From the NCBI GenBank assembly GCA_031292355.1, contig JARLHI010000057.1:186001-250000 (forward strand): DNA of 64,000 nt. The letters are read 5' to 3'. Every line of letters begins with the position of its first letter. Within the stretch, counting starts at the first letter, position 1. Made by a program: the position numbers and the translations under genes. The notes beneath the pieces were generated by a model that saw only the letters and a list, made by a program, of their open reading frames with translations, did not search any database and was not told where the DNA came from. This document shows positions 26,376 to 34,219 of the stretch, one piece after another. The DNA comes from Candidatus Obscuribacterales bacterium (GTDB taxonomy: Bacteria; Cyanobacteriota; Vampirovibrionia; Obscuribacterales; Obscuribacteraceae).

Positions 26376-27798
26376 TTTCAACCATACTTCCACTGAGAAT
26401 TCCATTTTTCTTGGCGATGTTGGCGTAGACATGAGCGCTCTTACGCAAGGTTCTCTCCTGTGTCGGGTAGGTAATTCTTACCAGTCCAAAACGCGCTTTG
26501 AGACCTTCAGCCCACTCGAAATTGTCGAGCAACGACCAGTACAAATATCCCTTCACATTAGCACCATCATTAATGGCACGGTGAAGAGCATGCAGATGTG
26601 TAATCAAATAATTGACGCGTAAATCATCGGTTAAAGACCAATCTCCTTCTGCCATATCAGCGTTAAAGGCAGTCGGAAAGCCATTTTCTGTGACATAAAT
26701 TGGTCTCAAAGACCCATCCAAATTGTATTTGAACGGTTTCAGATCATTGACAAGAGTTTGATAAAAACCATCAGGAAAATTCTCCCAACCGAGACAATTG
26801 ACCTCGTACTCTGGCTTATCGGAAGCAACACCGAAAATATCGATAGGCCACTTGAACTTGAAACACGACAATTCTCGGGTGTAATAATTTACGGCGATAT
26901 AATCCTGCGTTCCCTTCAAGCCAAGAATCGGTCCACTCAAGGCTTTTACAGCACCATTCTCACTAATCGGATAAGGGAAACTCAGCTCTCCCAATTGCAC
27001 CGCCTGCGGAAACATGCGATTAAAAACGTAATTGCGAAAATAAGTAACCATGCAATCAAAAGGATTCCAGCGTGTCTTGGGCACAAAAGGACGCCAATGC
27101 ATAGCAAAGCTGACCCTCGCCCCAGGACGCTGGTTATGAATTACCTTGTAAGCCAGAGCATGCCCTTCGAGCATGTAGCGGATCGATGTAAAAGCACCAA
27201 GATAGTCATGCTTATTGCCGGGCGGCCAAAGACCTGAAACATAGCCTTGATAAACGTAGGCTAGTGGTTCATTCAAGGTCAGCCAGAAATCAACCAGATC
27301 ACCAAAGGCAATCGCCGCCTGCTCAGCAAAACTAGCAAAATCAGAGACACTTTCAGGATTGTTCCAGCCGCCTTTTGCTGACAACCAATGAGGCAAAGTA
27401 AAGTGAAATATTGTGACAAAAGTTGTCACACCATCGGCTTTAAGCGACGCCAGCAACTCACGATAATAAGTCACGCCTTTGGGGTCTAAGACCAGAGGTT
27501 GCCCCGGTTTTGGCGCGACCGGACAGAGAATAGGCCAGTTTAGACTAATGCGGAAAGCGTTGAGATTGAGATCTCTGCAAATCTCCATGTCCGCCCCAAA
27601 ACGTTCGAAAAACTGACAAGCCAGATCAGCCGTGCTGGCATCAGCAATTTTGCCAGCAGTAGCAGTCCACTGCGACCAATCGGAGAGCTTATGAGAGAGT
27701 TCTTCCGGATGACCTTCAATTTGAAAATGTGAGGTCGCGGCACCCCACAAAAATCCTTCAGGAAAACCTAGAAACTTACGTTCAGTAATTAGTGCCAC
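26365..27798 (-). CDS. Glycoside hydrolase family 1 (beta-glucosidase-like)
   Basis: A 477-residue retaining beta-glycosidase. The start FPEGFLWGAATSHFQIEG is the GH1 N-terminal signature. The acid/base glutamate is in DFWLTLNEPLAY (about residue 170) and the nucleophile in YVTENGFP (about residue 372), with YLYWSLLDNFEWAEG near the end forming the sugar subsite. It has no signal peptide, so it is cytoplasmic, acting on imported beta-glucosides or glycolipids. The apparent start is GTG at 27798, but AGAGGAGG abuts it, so initiation could be a few codons later. It overlaps the DsbD-like gene. Confidence 0.92.
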   Translation of the reverse strand: MALITERKFLGFPEGFLWGAATSHFQIEGHPEELSHKLSDWSQWTATAGKIADASTADLACQFFERFGADMEICRDLNLNAFRISLNWPILCPVAPKPGQPLVLDPKGVTYYRELLASLKADGVTTFVTIFHFTLPHWLSAKGGWNNPESVSDFASFAEQAAIAFGDLVDFWLTLNEPLAYVYQGYVSGLWPPGNKHDYLGAFTSIRYMLEGHALAYKVIHNQRPGARVSFAMHWRPFVPKTRWNPFDCMVTYFRNYVFNRMFPQAVQLGELSFPYPISENGAVKALSGPILGLKGTQDYIAVNYYTRELSCFKFKWPIDIFGVASDKPEYEVNCLGWENFPDGFYQTLVNDLKPFKYNLDGSLRPIYVTENGFPTAFNADMAEGDWSLTDDLRVNYLITHLHALHRAINDGANVKGYLYWSLLDNFEWAEGLKARFGLVRITYPTQERTLRKSAHVYANIAKKNGILSGSMVENEI

Positions 27799-27977
27799 CT
27801 CCTCTTAGTGGTCATTGTTGCAAATTCCTCGCGTCCTAACCACAAAAAAAGTCGCAAACGTCGAAAAGCTTCAGATCTTCAATTGCCTGAGATAGACTAA
27901 ACGCTCATATAATTGGTCATTGGAGCCATGACACTTTCAAGCGAAAACACTGTGCTCCACCCTGCAGGCTTAGAATA

Positions 27978-29072
27978 TTGCCAAGCGACGAAATCGAAGA
28001 TATCCAAACAACACAAGAAGACGCTGCTCCATTGAATTTGAGCCCGCAAACCGCCGCAATTTCTTGCGCAGCGGCTCAACCAATCGAGGCGAACAATGCC
28101 ACTTTGTATCTCGAGCAGCAAAAATTTGATTTCGAATCAAATCGGATTCAACTCATACTCGCGGGCATTCTCTTCACAATAATAGGATTCCTTAACTTCG
28201 CACCATATTTTGATGTAGCCCTGCACGAACCACTCGTCGGAGCTATCACAAGAAATAATTTAATTTACCCATGGACGATCAAGGCGCTCACATTTAGTAG
28301 CAAATATTTGCACCATTTTTTTGACATTAAGGCTGAAGGCCCCCAGTCTGGCGATGTAGTCCTTTTTTGTTTATCAGCATTTTTTGTGACGCTAATAAGT
28401 CTCGAGTTGACTGGACTGAACGGCAACAGACTCAAGGCTACGTCAGCGATCTGGGCAGGCTTGCTCTTCATACTCTTTCCTATGCACGCCAATCCGACTG
28501 TAAATTACATCGGTCATATCGACATTCTGGCGTCCACTCTTTATTTTGCCAGTGTCGCATTTTTCTTGCGCTATCAACTTCTAAAAGAGAACATGTACAT
28601 CATCATCTCTGGTCTTGCCGGTCTTCTTTGTTTGTTCGTGCAGGCCTCTGCCTGGACTCTTTTAATCACTCTCGCGGCCGCCTATTTTTTTGTCCAACCT
28701 GTCAATCCCAATCGTCCAATAAAGGAAAATACAAACGTCGCTTCAACACCTCCAAACACTGCGTTCAACTGGCGCGCCATCTCATTTTTATTCGTCTGGC
28801 TTGCTATTTCTTTTCTTGCCACGGGCACCGAATTGAACCTGGAATATCTTAGTATAAGCTCACTATCTGTGGTGTTTTCAGCACCTTTTTGTTTACTAAT
28901 CGCCAATTTCATCTTGCCCGGTTTTTACACTTGCGACCAACGAAAAACGAGAGCTTTAGCGGCATTAGGCTGTGCCATACTGAGTGTGATGGTTGTGCTA
29001 TGGTCGCTTGCCTTGAAAGTCAATTTCAACATTATGACAAGACTACCAGCGGCACACAGAGCTGACTATTAA
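27978..29072 (+). CDS. Polytopic membrane protein, possibly GT-C/TMTC-like
   Basis: A 364-residue protein with an acidic soluble N-terminus and about eight membrane helices starting at residue 57 (IQLILAGILFTIIGFLNFAPYFD). The segment FPMHANPTVNYIGHIDILAS resembles the loop of TMTC/PMT-type GT-C glycosyltransferases (usually HPxxxExxAWxxxR/H-D), but catalytic residues are not certain. The listed start is TTG with an AGG 10 nt upstream. An ATG at 27927 in another frame reads MTLSSENTVLHPAGLE before the frame is lost, so a frameshift near 27975 is possible. The stop overlaps the next start (TAATG). Confidence 0.6.
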   Translation: MPSDEIEDIQTTQEDAAPLNLSPQTAAISCAAAQPIEANNATLYLEQQKFDFESNRIQLILAGILFTIIGFLNFAPYFDVALHEPLVGAITRNNLIYPWTIKALTFSSKYLHHFFDIKAEGPQSGDVVLFCLSAFFVTLISLELTGLNGNRLKATSAIWAGLLFILFPMHANPTVNYIGHIDILASTLYFASVAFFLRYQLLKENMYIIISGLAGLLCLFVQASAWTLLITLAAAYFFVQPVNPNRPIKENTNVASTPPNTAFNWRAISFLFVWLAISFLATGTELNLEYLSISSLSVVFSAPFCLLIANFILPGFYTCDQRKTRALAALGCAILSVMVVLWSLALKVNFNIMTRLPAAHRADY

Positions 29073-29608
29073 TGGAGAATGTTCGAATTATGTTTTTTCA
29101 CAAAAGACAAATAACGCATCTTACAATCGGTCTCGGTGTCTCTATCGCCATCGCAGTCTCATTTTCAACTCCTGGCGGACGATGCGCAAACACTCAGTCT
29201 CCACCGCGCGCGCCAGCAGGTAAGCAAACGCCTCAGGAAATATTGGATCAAATTCCTGGAGTAAAATTTAAAAAGAATCTGCCAGATAATTTTCCAGTAC
29301 CGAAATATCCCTCCCATATAACGCAGACGAATTTTGTTTATTCCACGAAGGGAGTACCATCTGCTTCTGCAACAATAATCACATCTGATAGCGTAGAGAA
29401 AGTGTTCGACTGGTATCAATCAGCATGTAAAGGTGCAGGCTGGCAGATAAAAGTACCAACTATCGATGCTCTGGCTAAAACATCTACACGTCCTCAAATT
29501 TTTATGATCCAAGGCACCAGGCCTAAAGAACAGCTTTCGATGTTCTGCACAGCATTAAAGAAAAAGCCAGGCACCACAATTAGTATCAGCTGGACAAAAA
29601 CACCCTGA
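29072..29608 (+). CDS. Secreted hypothetical protein
   Basis: A 178-residue protein whose first 40 residues contain an export signal (THLTIGLGVSIAIAVSFS). The mature part has a Pro-rich start, then PDNFPVPKYPSHI and SASATIITSDSVEKVFDWYQSACKGAGWQIK, which resembles small proteins that follow a moving-average fold in predicted lipoproteins. I do not recognise a named family. Translation is coupled to the upstream membrane protein by a TAATG overlap; the ATG at 29090 is an alternative start. It is convergent with the TadG-like gene. Confidence 0.6.
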   Translation: MENVRIMFFHKRQITHLTIGLGVSIAIAVSFSTPGGRCANTQSPPRAPAGKQTPQEILDQIPGVKFKKNLPDNFPVPKYPSHITQTNFVYSTKGVPSASATIITSDSVEKVFDWYQSACKGAGWQIKVPTIDALAKTSTRPQIFMIQGTRPKEQLSMFCTALKKKPGTTISISWTKTP

Positions 29609-29610
29609 CT

Positions 29611-31353
29611 CTAGAACGGATTGCAGACGCCAAGACTGTAGACGTCCGTCCAACGATTGACACGAATCGTGCCAAGACAACCATTGGCACCTGAACCCGG
29701 AGTCCAACCGACAATTTTGCCGTTCATGCCCCAACCAAATTCAAACAAGGGTGAACAAAAAGGAGCCGGCACGACGATTGGGTCGAAAAATATTGCTGCT
29801 GGATCGGTTGTATTAATGATCTGATTTTCGGGCGATCCATCTGGAGTATTGCTAATTAAAGGGGCCAGCCACGGTGCCTTCGCAATTGCAAGCGCCTCTG
29901 GTTGGCACGTGATATTTTGACCGTCTGGCGAGAAGATATAAAAATCGCGAACTCCAGCAATCAACTCCCCAGTCGTTGCAACGTCTTGCAACGCCGAATG
30001 TAAATCTGATGCCGATTTAGTCACTCCAACCGCGCCAACCATCTCGTTGATCCGATTGACCATATACGATTCTACTTTTGACGTGTCACCGACTGGATAA
30101 TTGAAGATAATGCCGTCAAGTGGTTGTCCAACCACCTCCAACCCCAGCGTTACCGAATCTGGTGTGACAGATGTGCAGCAAACACCACCTGGGAACGAGG
30201 GTATATTCGCTTCGGTATCGGTTGTATAACCGTAGCCTATGGTTGGGTCCAATTCCAGCGGTGGATATCCGGTAGGAAAAAACCACCAGTGTGACTCCAT
30301 ATCATCCACATGGATGTGTAGAAACGAATGCGGCAAAGAAAGTTGAAACGGCTGATTGGGATTTGTCATCACGAAGGACGAGGCCACTTCGTTCAACGAA
30401 CCAGTTTTTGTCGTGGTGCCTTCAGCAGAAAAGGAATTCGGTACGGGCTTTGCCCAGTCCAACGGGATAGCCTTGGCCATATTTTGATTGAAAGTAGTTT
30501 GTGATACCAGATGTGGTTTTTCATCATACTGAAAAGGTACCTGCCAGAAAGTTTGACCAGCAGCAGTTATTGGAGCATAGCCTTTCAGAAAATACATATT
30601 TTGAGCACCGCTCGGTACGGGATTTCTAGTACACTGAGTGAATGCGCTCGAATCGAGATTGTAATTTGGTGGCAAATTGAAATTCGGGGGCGAGCCAGCT
30701 ATAACCAAGTTGCTTTCATCGTTGCGTTCAAGTAAAGAAGTCTGCCAGTTTCCATTAGTAAGCACTTTGGTCTGAGTGCCAAGCCCCATCATTCGCACTG
30801 AATTAGCGGTTGAAAAATCAGTAAAAAATCCGTACAGATTGGAAGCTTGATTAAGTTGGCCGGAGAGGTCGTCGCTAATTTGTTGAGCCAGCTGACAGGC
30901 TTGCTGAGCACTTGATTCACCAGATCCTGCGTTGCCGTCGTTCTGAGCAGCATCCGCGTTAATAGCAATTAAAAGCGCTGCACCCCACAGTCTATTGATC
31001 CGCCGCAGCGTAATTTTTCCATCTGTAGAGACACTAGCATCGGTGCTATCACTAGAGACACCTCTGACCCAGGAAGTGGGGTCCATTGCGCCACTGGAAG
31101 AAATTTGATCCAGGGCTTGCTTGCCGAGATTGAGAGTGCCAGAGTCGACCGCGTTGCGGGTTTCATTCTGCGCACCCATAATCAAAACTAGAGCGATAAA
31201 TCCAAGACCAAGGACAACCAAAGCAAATGCCAAAGCGGTGCTCAAAGCGATGGCACCACCGCCATTTTTACGAAGTCTATTTTTTATTCTGGCACTATAA
31301 GTAATGCCTCCCAAACTGGCCATACAATCAATCCTCATTTTGAGCTCCATCAT
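29611..31353 (-). CDS. TadG-like pilus-assembly-associated protein
   Basis: A 580-residue protein with one N-terminal membrane helix in TadG-like context (GGAIALSTALAFALVVLGLGFIALVLIMGAQNE, followed by TRNAVDSGTLNLGKQAL, the usual pseudopilin-like post-helix segment). The rest is an external domain with many aromatic and Pro residues and no von Willebrand MIDAS motif that I can see. Its ATG overlaps the stop of the upstream TadE-like gene by 4 bp (ATGA). Together with the two TadE-like genes it forms a three-gene operon. Confidence 0.7.
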   Translation of the reverse strand: MMELKMRIDCMASLGGITYSARIKNRLRKNGGGAIALSTALAFALVVLGLGFIALVLIMGAQNETRNAVDSGTLNLGKQALDQISSSGAMDPTSWVRGVSSDSTDASVSTDGKITLRRINRLWGAALLIAINADAAQNDGNAGSGESSAQQACQLAQQISDDLSGQLNQASNLYGFFTDFSTANSVRMMGLGTQTKVLTNGNWQTSLLERNDESNLVIAGSPPNFNLPPNYNLDSSAFTQCTRNPVPSGAQNMYFLKGYAPITAAGQTFWQVPFQYDEKPHLVSQTTFNQNMAKAIPLDWAKPVPNSFSAEGTTTKTGSLNEVASSFVMTNPNQPFQLSLPHSFLHIHVDDMESHWWFFPTGYPPLELDPTIGYGYTTDTEANIPSFPGGVCCTSVTPDSVTLGLEVVGQPLDGIIFNYPVGDTSKVESYMVNRINEMVGAVGVTKSASDLHSALQDVATTGELIAGVRDFYIFSPDGQNITCQPEALAIAKAPWLAPLISNTPDGSPENQIINTTDPAAIFFDPIVVPAPFCSPLFEFGWGMNGKIVGWTPGSGANGCLGTIRVNRWTDVYSLGVCNPF

Positions 31354-31760
31354 TGTTGCTTGACGACAATAGGTTCTACAGCGTTAGCCATAAAAGTAAC
31401 TTGCGAACAACCGGGAACAGGAACGGGCAAAATAACCAAGATCTTTGTTTTGCATGCGACCGAATCAGCAGTCGGTGGAATGTCGAGTGAAACGAGTTGC
31501 AAAGACGGAAGAATTGAAGACGGCTGAAATGAATTAAGCGATTTGAGCGCGGCATCCTTTGCTGAATTGCCATTGGTTTGATTGGCGGCGGCACGCGCTG
31601 CATTCTTGCAGGCAGTGTCATTGATCTGGTTTGCCAGAACAATAAAAATAATATCGAGCATGCCTAGAGCTAGCGGAATCAAAAAAGTCGCAGCAACGGC
31701 CGCCTCTGCCAATCCCGAGCCCCTTGTTCTGCGCATCTTCTGCTTATTCTTATTGAGCAT
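31350..31760 (-). CDS. TadE-like pseudopilin
   Basis: A 136-residue protein with the TadE signature RRTRGSGLAEAAVAATFLIPLALGMLDIIFIVL, a short basic leader, a Gly-x-x-Glu pseudopilin-like motif and one helix, followed by NDTACKNAARAAANQ. TadE-type proteins are minor pilins of the tight-adherence (Flp) pilus or related envelope assemblies. It overlaps its upstream neighbour by 11 bp and its downstream neighbour by 4 bp. Confidence 0.8.
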   Translation of the reverse strand: MLNKNKQKMRRTRGSGLAEAAVAATFLIPLALGMLDIIFIVLANQINDTACKNAARAAANQTNGNSAKDAALKSLNSFQPSSILPSLQLVSLDIPPTADSVACKTKILVILPVPVPGCSQVTFMANAVEPIVVKQQ

Positions 31761-32253
31761 TGTCGGGATTTTCCATGGGTTTTTCTGAAGTAATCTGGAA
31801 AACCATTGGCGCGTTTAGACCAGGACAACTGACAAAAGGCACTGGTACAGACAGAAACGGATTGCAATTGATAGTTGTTCTAACTCCCACAATTTGATCA
31901 GTGATCTTGTCTGTACCTGTTTCACCAGTTCGGTAAGCCACCTGAGTTAGCGGTTGCCCCGAAACTTTTACAAAACGCCCCATACCGTTTTCCCACATCT
32001 CAGGAATCTTTTTCATCACCGTACCTGATGGATCTGTTGCATCAGCTCGCGGCAGAAGCGCGGCTTCCTTCACTTGATTGGTATTGAGTACAACGCACAA
32101 ACCATACGAAACGGCCATGCTCAAGATGTCTACCAGCGGAAAGAAAATACAGATTAAGAGGATCCACAGCGCCGGACCAAATTCCGCAATGGTTCCACCG
32201 GTCGCGCGGCGGATCTTTGACTTTCTTGAATTTCGGACTTTCCCAATCTTCAT
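31750..32253 (-). CDS. TadE-like protein (second copy)
   Basis: A 167-residue relative of the adjacent TadE-like protein: RRATGGTIAEFGPALWILLICIFFPLVDIL is the leader, conserved Glu and helix, followed by SYGLCVVLNTNQVKEAALLPR. It is first in the operon, with a 250-bp gap to the divergent repeat-scaffold gene. The pilin-like helix is clear; the C-terminal domain is not recognised. Confidence 0.75.
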   Translation of the reverse strand: MKIGKVRNSRKSKIRRATGGTIAEFGPALWILLICIFFPLVDILSMAVSYGLCVVLNTNQVKEAALLPRADATDPSGTVMKKIPEMWENGMGRFVKVSGQPLTQVAYRTGETGTDKITDQIVGVRTTINCNPFLSVPVPFVSCPGLNAPMVFQITSEKPMENPDNAQ

Positions 32254-32502
32254 CTACACTCGACCTTAAACTCAATTCACTTCAATTAGTTTTGCAAACT
32301 GGCTTCCGACCAGCATGCCTAATATACGCATACAGTAGAACTTTTAGAGGGATTTTTTCGTTAGAGATCTATTTTAATACTGCTTACAGGCAGGATGATG
32401 CTTTGCGTAGTTGTTATGAGTTGGGTATTATGAGTGACAGCAATTCTTGCCCGAGCATGCCCCGGCAAAGATACTTGACGATTGCTTTTCCGTTAGGAGC
32501 TT

Positions 32503-33756
32503 ATGACTATGACGAATGGATCTGAATCGGAATCTACTAATTTCGAGGAAGGGTCGGACTCTCAAGCCGGTTCGGCAAAGCCACGCAAAGTAGCTAAGAC
32601 TATGCTTGAACAAGATTTCCAGTCTCAATCTCAAAAGCCAAAAATCGCCAAAACCATGTTAGAAAGCGAATTGCCTGCTTCTAAACCTGGTCTCAATGCA
32701 CAATCAAGAAAAAAAGTCGCTAAGACACTTATGGACCATAGCGTCACTGAGGCCAAAGTGCTCGAGGCTGCAGCGATGCAAGAAGAGATGGCAAAAAACG
32801 TCAATGACCGTCCTCGAATTGCAAAAACGTTGATCGAATTTTCTCTGCAGGAGGAATTCCAGGGGCAAGACTATGCTCTAACCGAACAGCCGGGATTTAG
32901 TGATTCTTCGCAAACACCCAGGCGAAGGCCATCTCAAAATTTTGTTGCTAAAACGATGCTGGATCACAGCCTTCTATTTGATGCCCTCGCCAAATCCTCA
33001 GCAAAAAAAGAACAAAAGGCTCTCGAAATAGCAAAAGAAAAGGCCAATGAGCCGGTCAAACCTTTCATCGCTATCACAGATTTTAAAAAGGCTTCGCCTT
33101 GCACCTGGGTCTGGGACGAGCAAGACAGCAAAGAGCGCTTCCGATACTGCAGGCAGTGCCAGGCTTCAGTTTATAACTTTGACGGCATGGAATTACCTGA
33201 AGCAGAAGCACTCATATTCAAAAGAGAGAACCGCGAAAAGGCACCACTCTATAAACGAGCTGACGGTAAGTTCATGACCAGTGATTGCCCGGTCCAGGTA
33301 AAGCAAAAGCGAGATCGCCTGTCGCTTATTGCAATAGCTGCTGCTGTGGCCATCGCTTTCATCGCCATCGTCGCGATAATGCCGCCACCTCCACCGCCTC
33401 CTCCTGCGCCACCAGTTCCTCCACCACAAGCCACGCGAATTCCCACCCGCCCGAGCAACAGACAATCAGCCGGACAAAATCAATCTAATCAGACTAATCA
33501 AACTAATCAGCCAGGAGTCAATCAACCAGCCGATGGTCGGAAAAATGACGGGTCTTTCCACTGGGACAGCAGCCAGACTAGTAACCAGGCACCTGTGAGC
33601 ACGCCAGCACCGGCTGACAGCCCCGCTGCCACACCGAACGCTGATGAGAATGGTCAGTTCTGGCAATACTCGAATGGTCAGGGCAACGCCGTTCCCGGCA
33701 ATGACACGCGCTCAGTATTGCCAGGGCAACCTAACGGCACCAGTCAAAGTCGCTAG
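32503..33756 (+). CDS. Membrane scaffold with five A-K-T-x-x-[DE] repeats
   Basis: A 417-residue protein of three parts. Residues 1-160 are disordered and carry five copies of [VI]-A-K-T-[ML]-x-[DE], with the Thr at 33, 51, 75, 109 and 151. Residues about 190-260 form a small Cys domain (FRYCRQCQASVYNFDGM, then LYKRADGKFMTSDCPV) like those in Myxobacteria and Planctomycetes. One membrane helix (about 270-288) is followed by a run of prolines and a Gln/Asn-rich external tail. The acidic residue at +3 from each Thr matches the classical FHA ligand rule, and a single-domain FHA gene is convergent 9 bp away. Start ATG has GGAG 6 nt upstream. Confidence 0.8.
   Translation: MTMTNGSESESTNFEEGSDSQAGSAKPRKVAKTMLEQDFQSQSQKPKIAKTMLESELPASKPGLNAQSRKKVAKTLMDHSVTEAKVLEAAAMQEEMAKNVNDRPRIAKTLIEFSLQEEFQGQDYALTEQPGFSDSSQTPRRRPSQNFVAKTMLDHSLLFDALAKSSAKKEQKALEIAKEKANEPVKPFIAITDFKKASPCTWVWDEQDSKERFRYCRQCQASVYNFDGMELPEAEALIFKRENREKAPLYKRADGKFMTSDCPVQVKQKRDRLSLIAIAAAVAIAFIAIVAIMPPPPPPPPAPPVPPPQATRIPTRPSNRQSAGQNQSNQTNQTNQPGVNQPADGRKNDGSFHWDSSQTSNQAPVSTPAPADSPAATPNADENGQFWQYSNGQGNAVPGNDTRSVLPGQPNGTSQSR
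32590..32970 (+). repeat. Five A-K-T-x-x-[DE] peptide repeats
   Basis: The repeated peptides are KVAKTMLEQD, KIAKTMLESE, KVAKTLMDHS, RIAKTLIEFS and FVAKTMLDHS. All five keep Ala-Lys-Thr, a hydrophobic pair and an acidic +3 residue. The Thr codons begin at 32599, 32653, 32725, 32827 and 32953. Linker sequences between them are unrelated, so the motif itself appears selected. Confidence 0.9.
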
Positions 33757-33765
33757 GACTAGCCC

Positions 33766-34074
33766 TCATTCAATGCGGAATACGGTTCTGCCGACTTTTA
33801 TCGTGTCGTTCGGCGCGAGCTGCCAGGGTGCTTGGATCAACTGGTCGTTTACAGATGTGCCATTGCTGCTCATCAAGTCTTCAATCCACCAAGAATTCTG
33901 ATCCCAGAAAATACGGGCGTGAGAAGCCGATGCGTAGCCATCGTCCGGCAAAATCACACTGTTCTCTGGAGCTCTTCCAAGTGTAACGGAAGGATCGGAC
34001 AACACATATCGCTCACCGGTCGTCAAGTTCACCAGTTCAGGCAAGTGGGCAGGGTTTGCCGGATTATTAGTCAT
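33766..34074 (-). CDS. Single-domain FHA phosphothreonine-binding protein
   Basis: A 102-residue protein that is essentially one forkhead-associated domain. All key residues are there: GR in SVTLGRAPENSVIL, S-x-x-H in SASHARI and NGT in SSNGTSVND. FHA domains bind phosphothreonine peptides, often selecting the +3 residue. It is convergent with the repeat scaffold and lies directly upstream (divergent) of two kinases, so it is a natural reader for phosphorylated A-K-T repeats. That pairing is inference. Confidence 0.93.
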   Translation of the reverse strand: MTNNPANPAHLPELVNLTTGERYVLSDPSVTLGRAPENSVILPDDGYASASHARIFWDQNSWWIEDLMSSNGTSVNDQLIQAPWQLAPNDTIKVGRTVFRIE

Positions 34075-34219
34075 GTAGTCTAAACCTATGTGGAATCAAA
34101 ATCTTCGCCATTGTAGACGGTGGGAGGACGAGATGCCAGTCCTCTGCGTGTGGTGTTTAGAAAGCCTCTTAGAGTGGCTCAATTTAAAGGCTAACGTCCG
34201 AGAGTAGATGCCCTAAATT

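Noticed and set aside
33480-33520. CRISPR-like or other DNA repeat in the scaffold gene
   Set aside because: It is a short Asn/Gln/Thr codon repeat within the protein tail.
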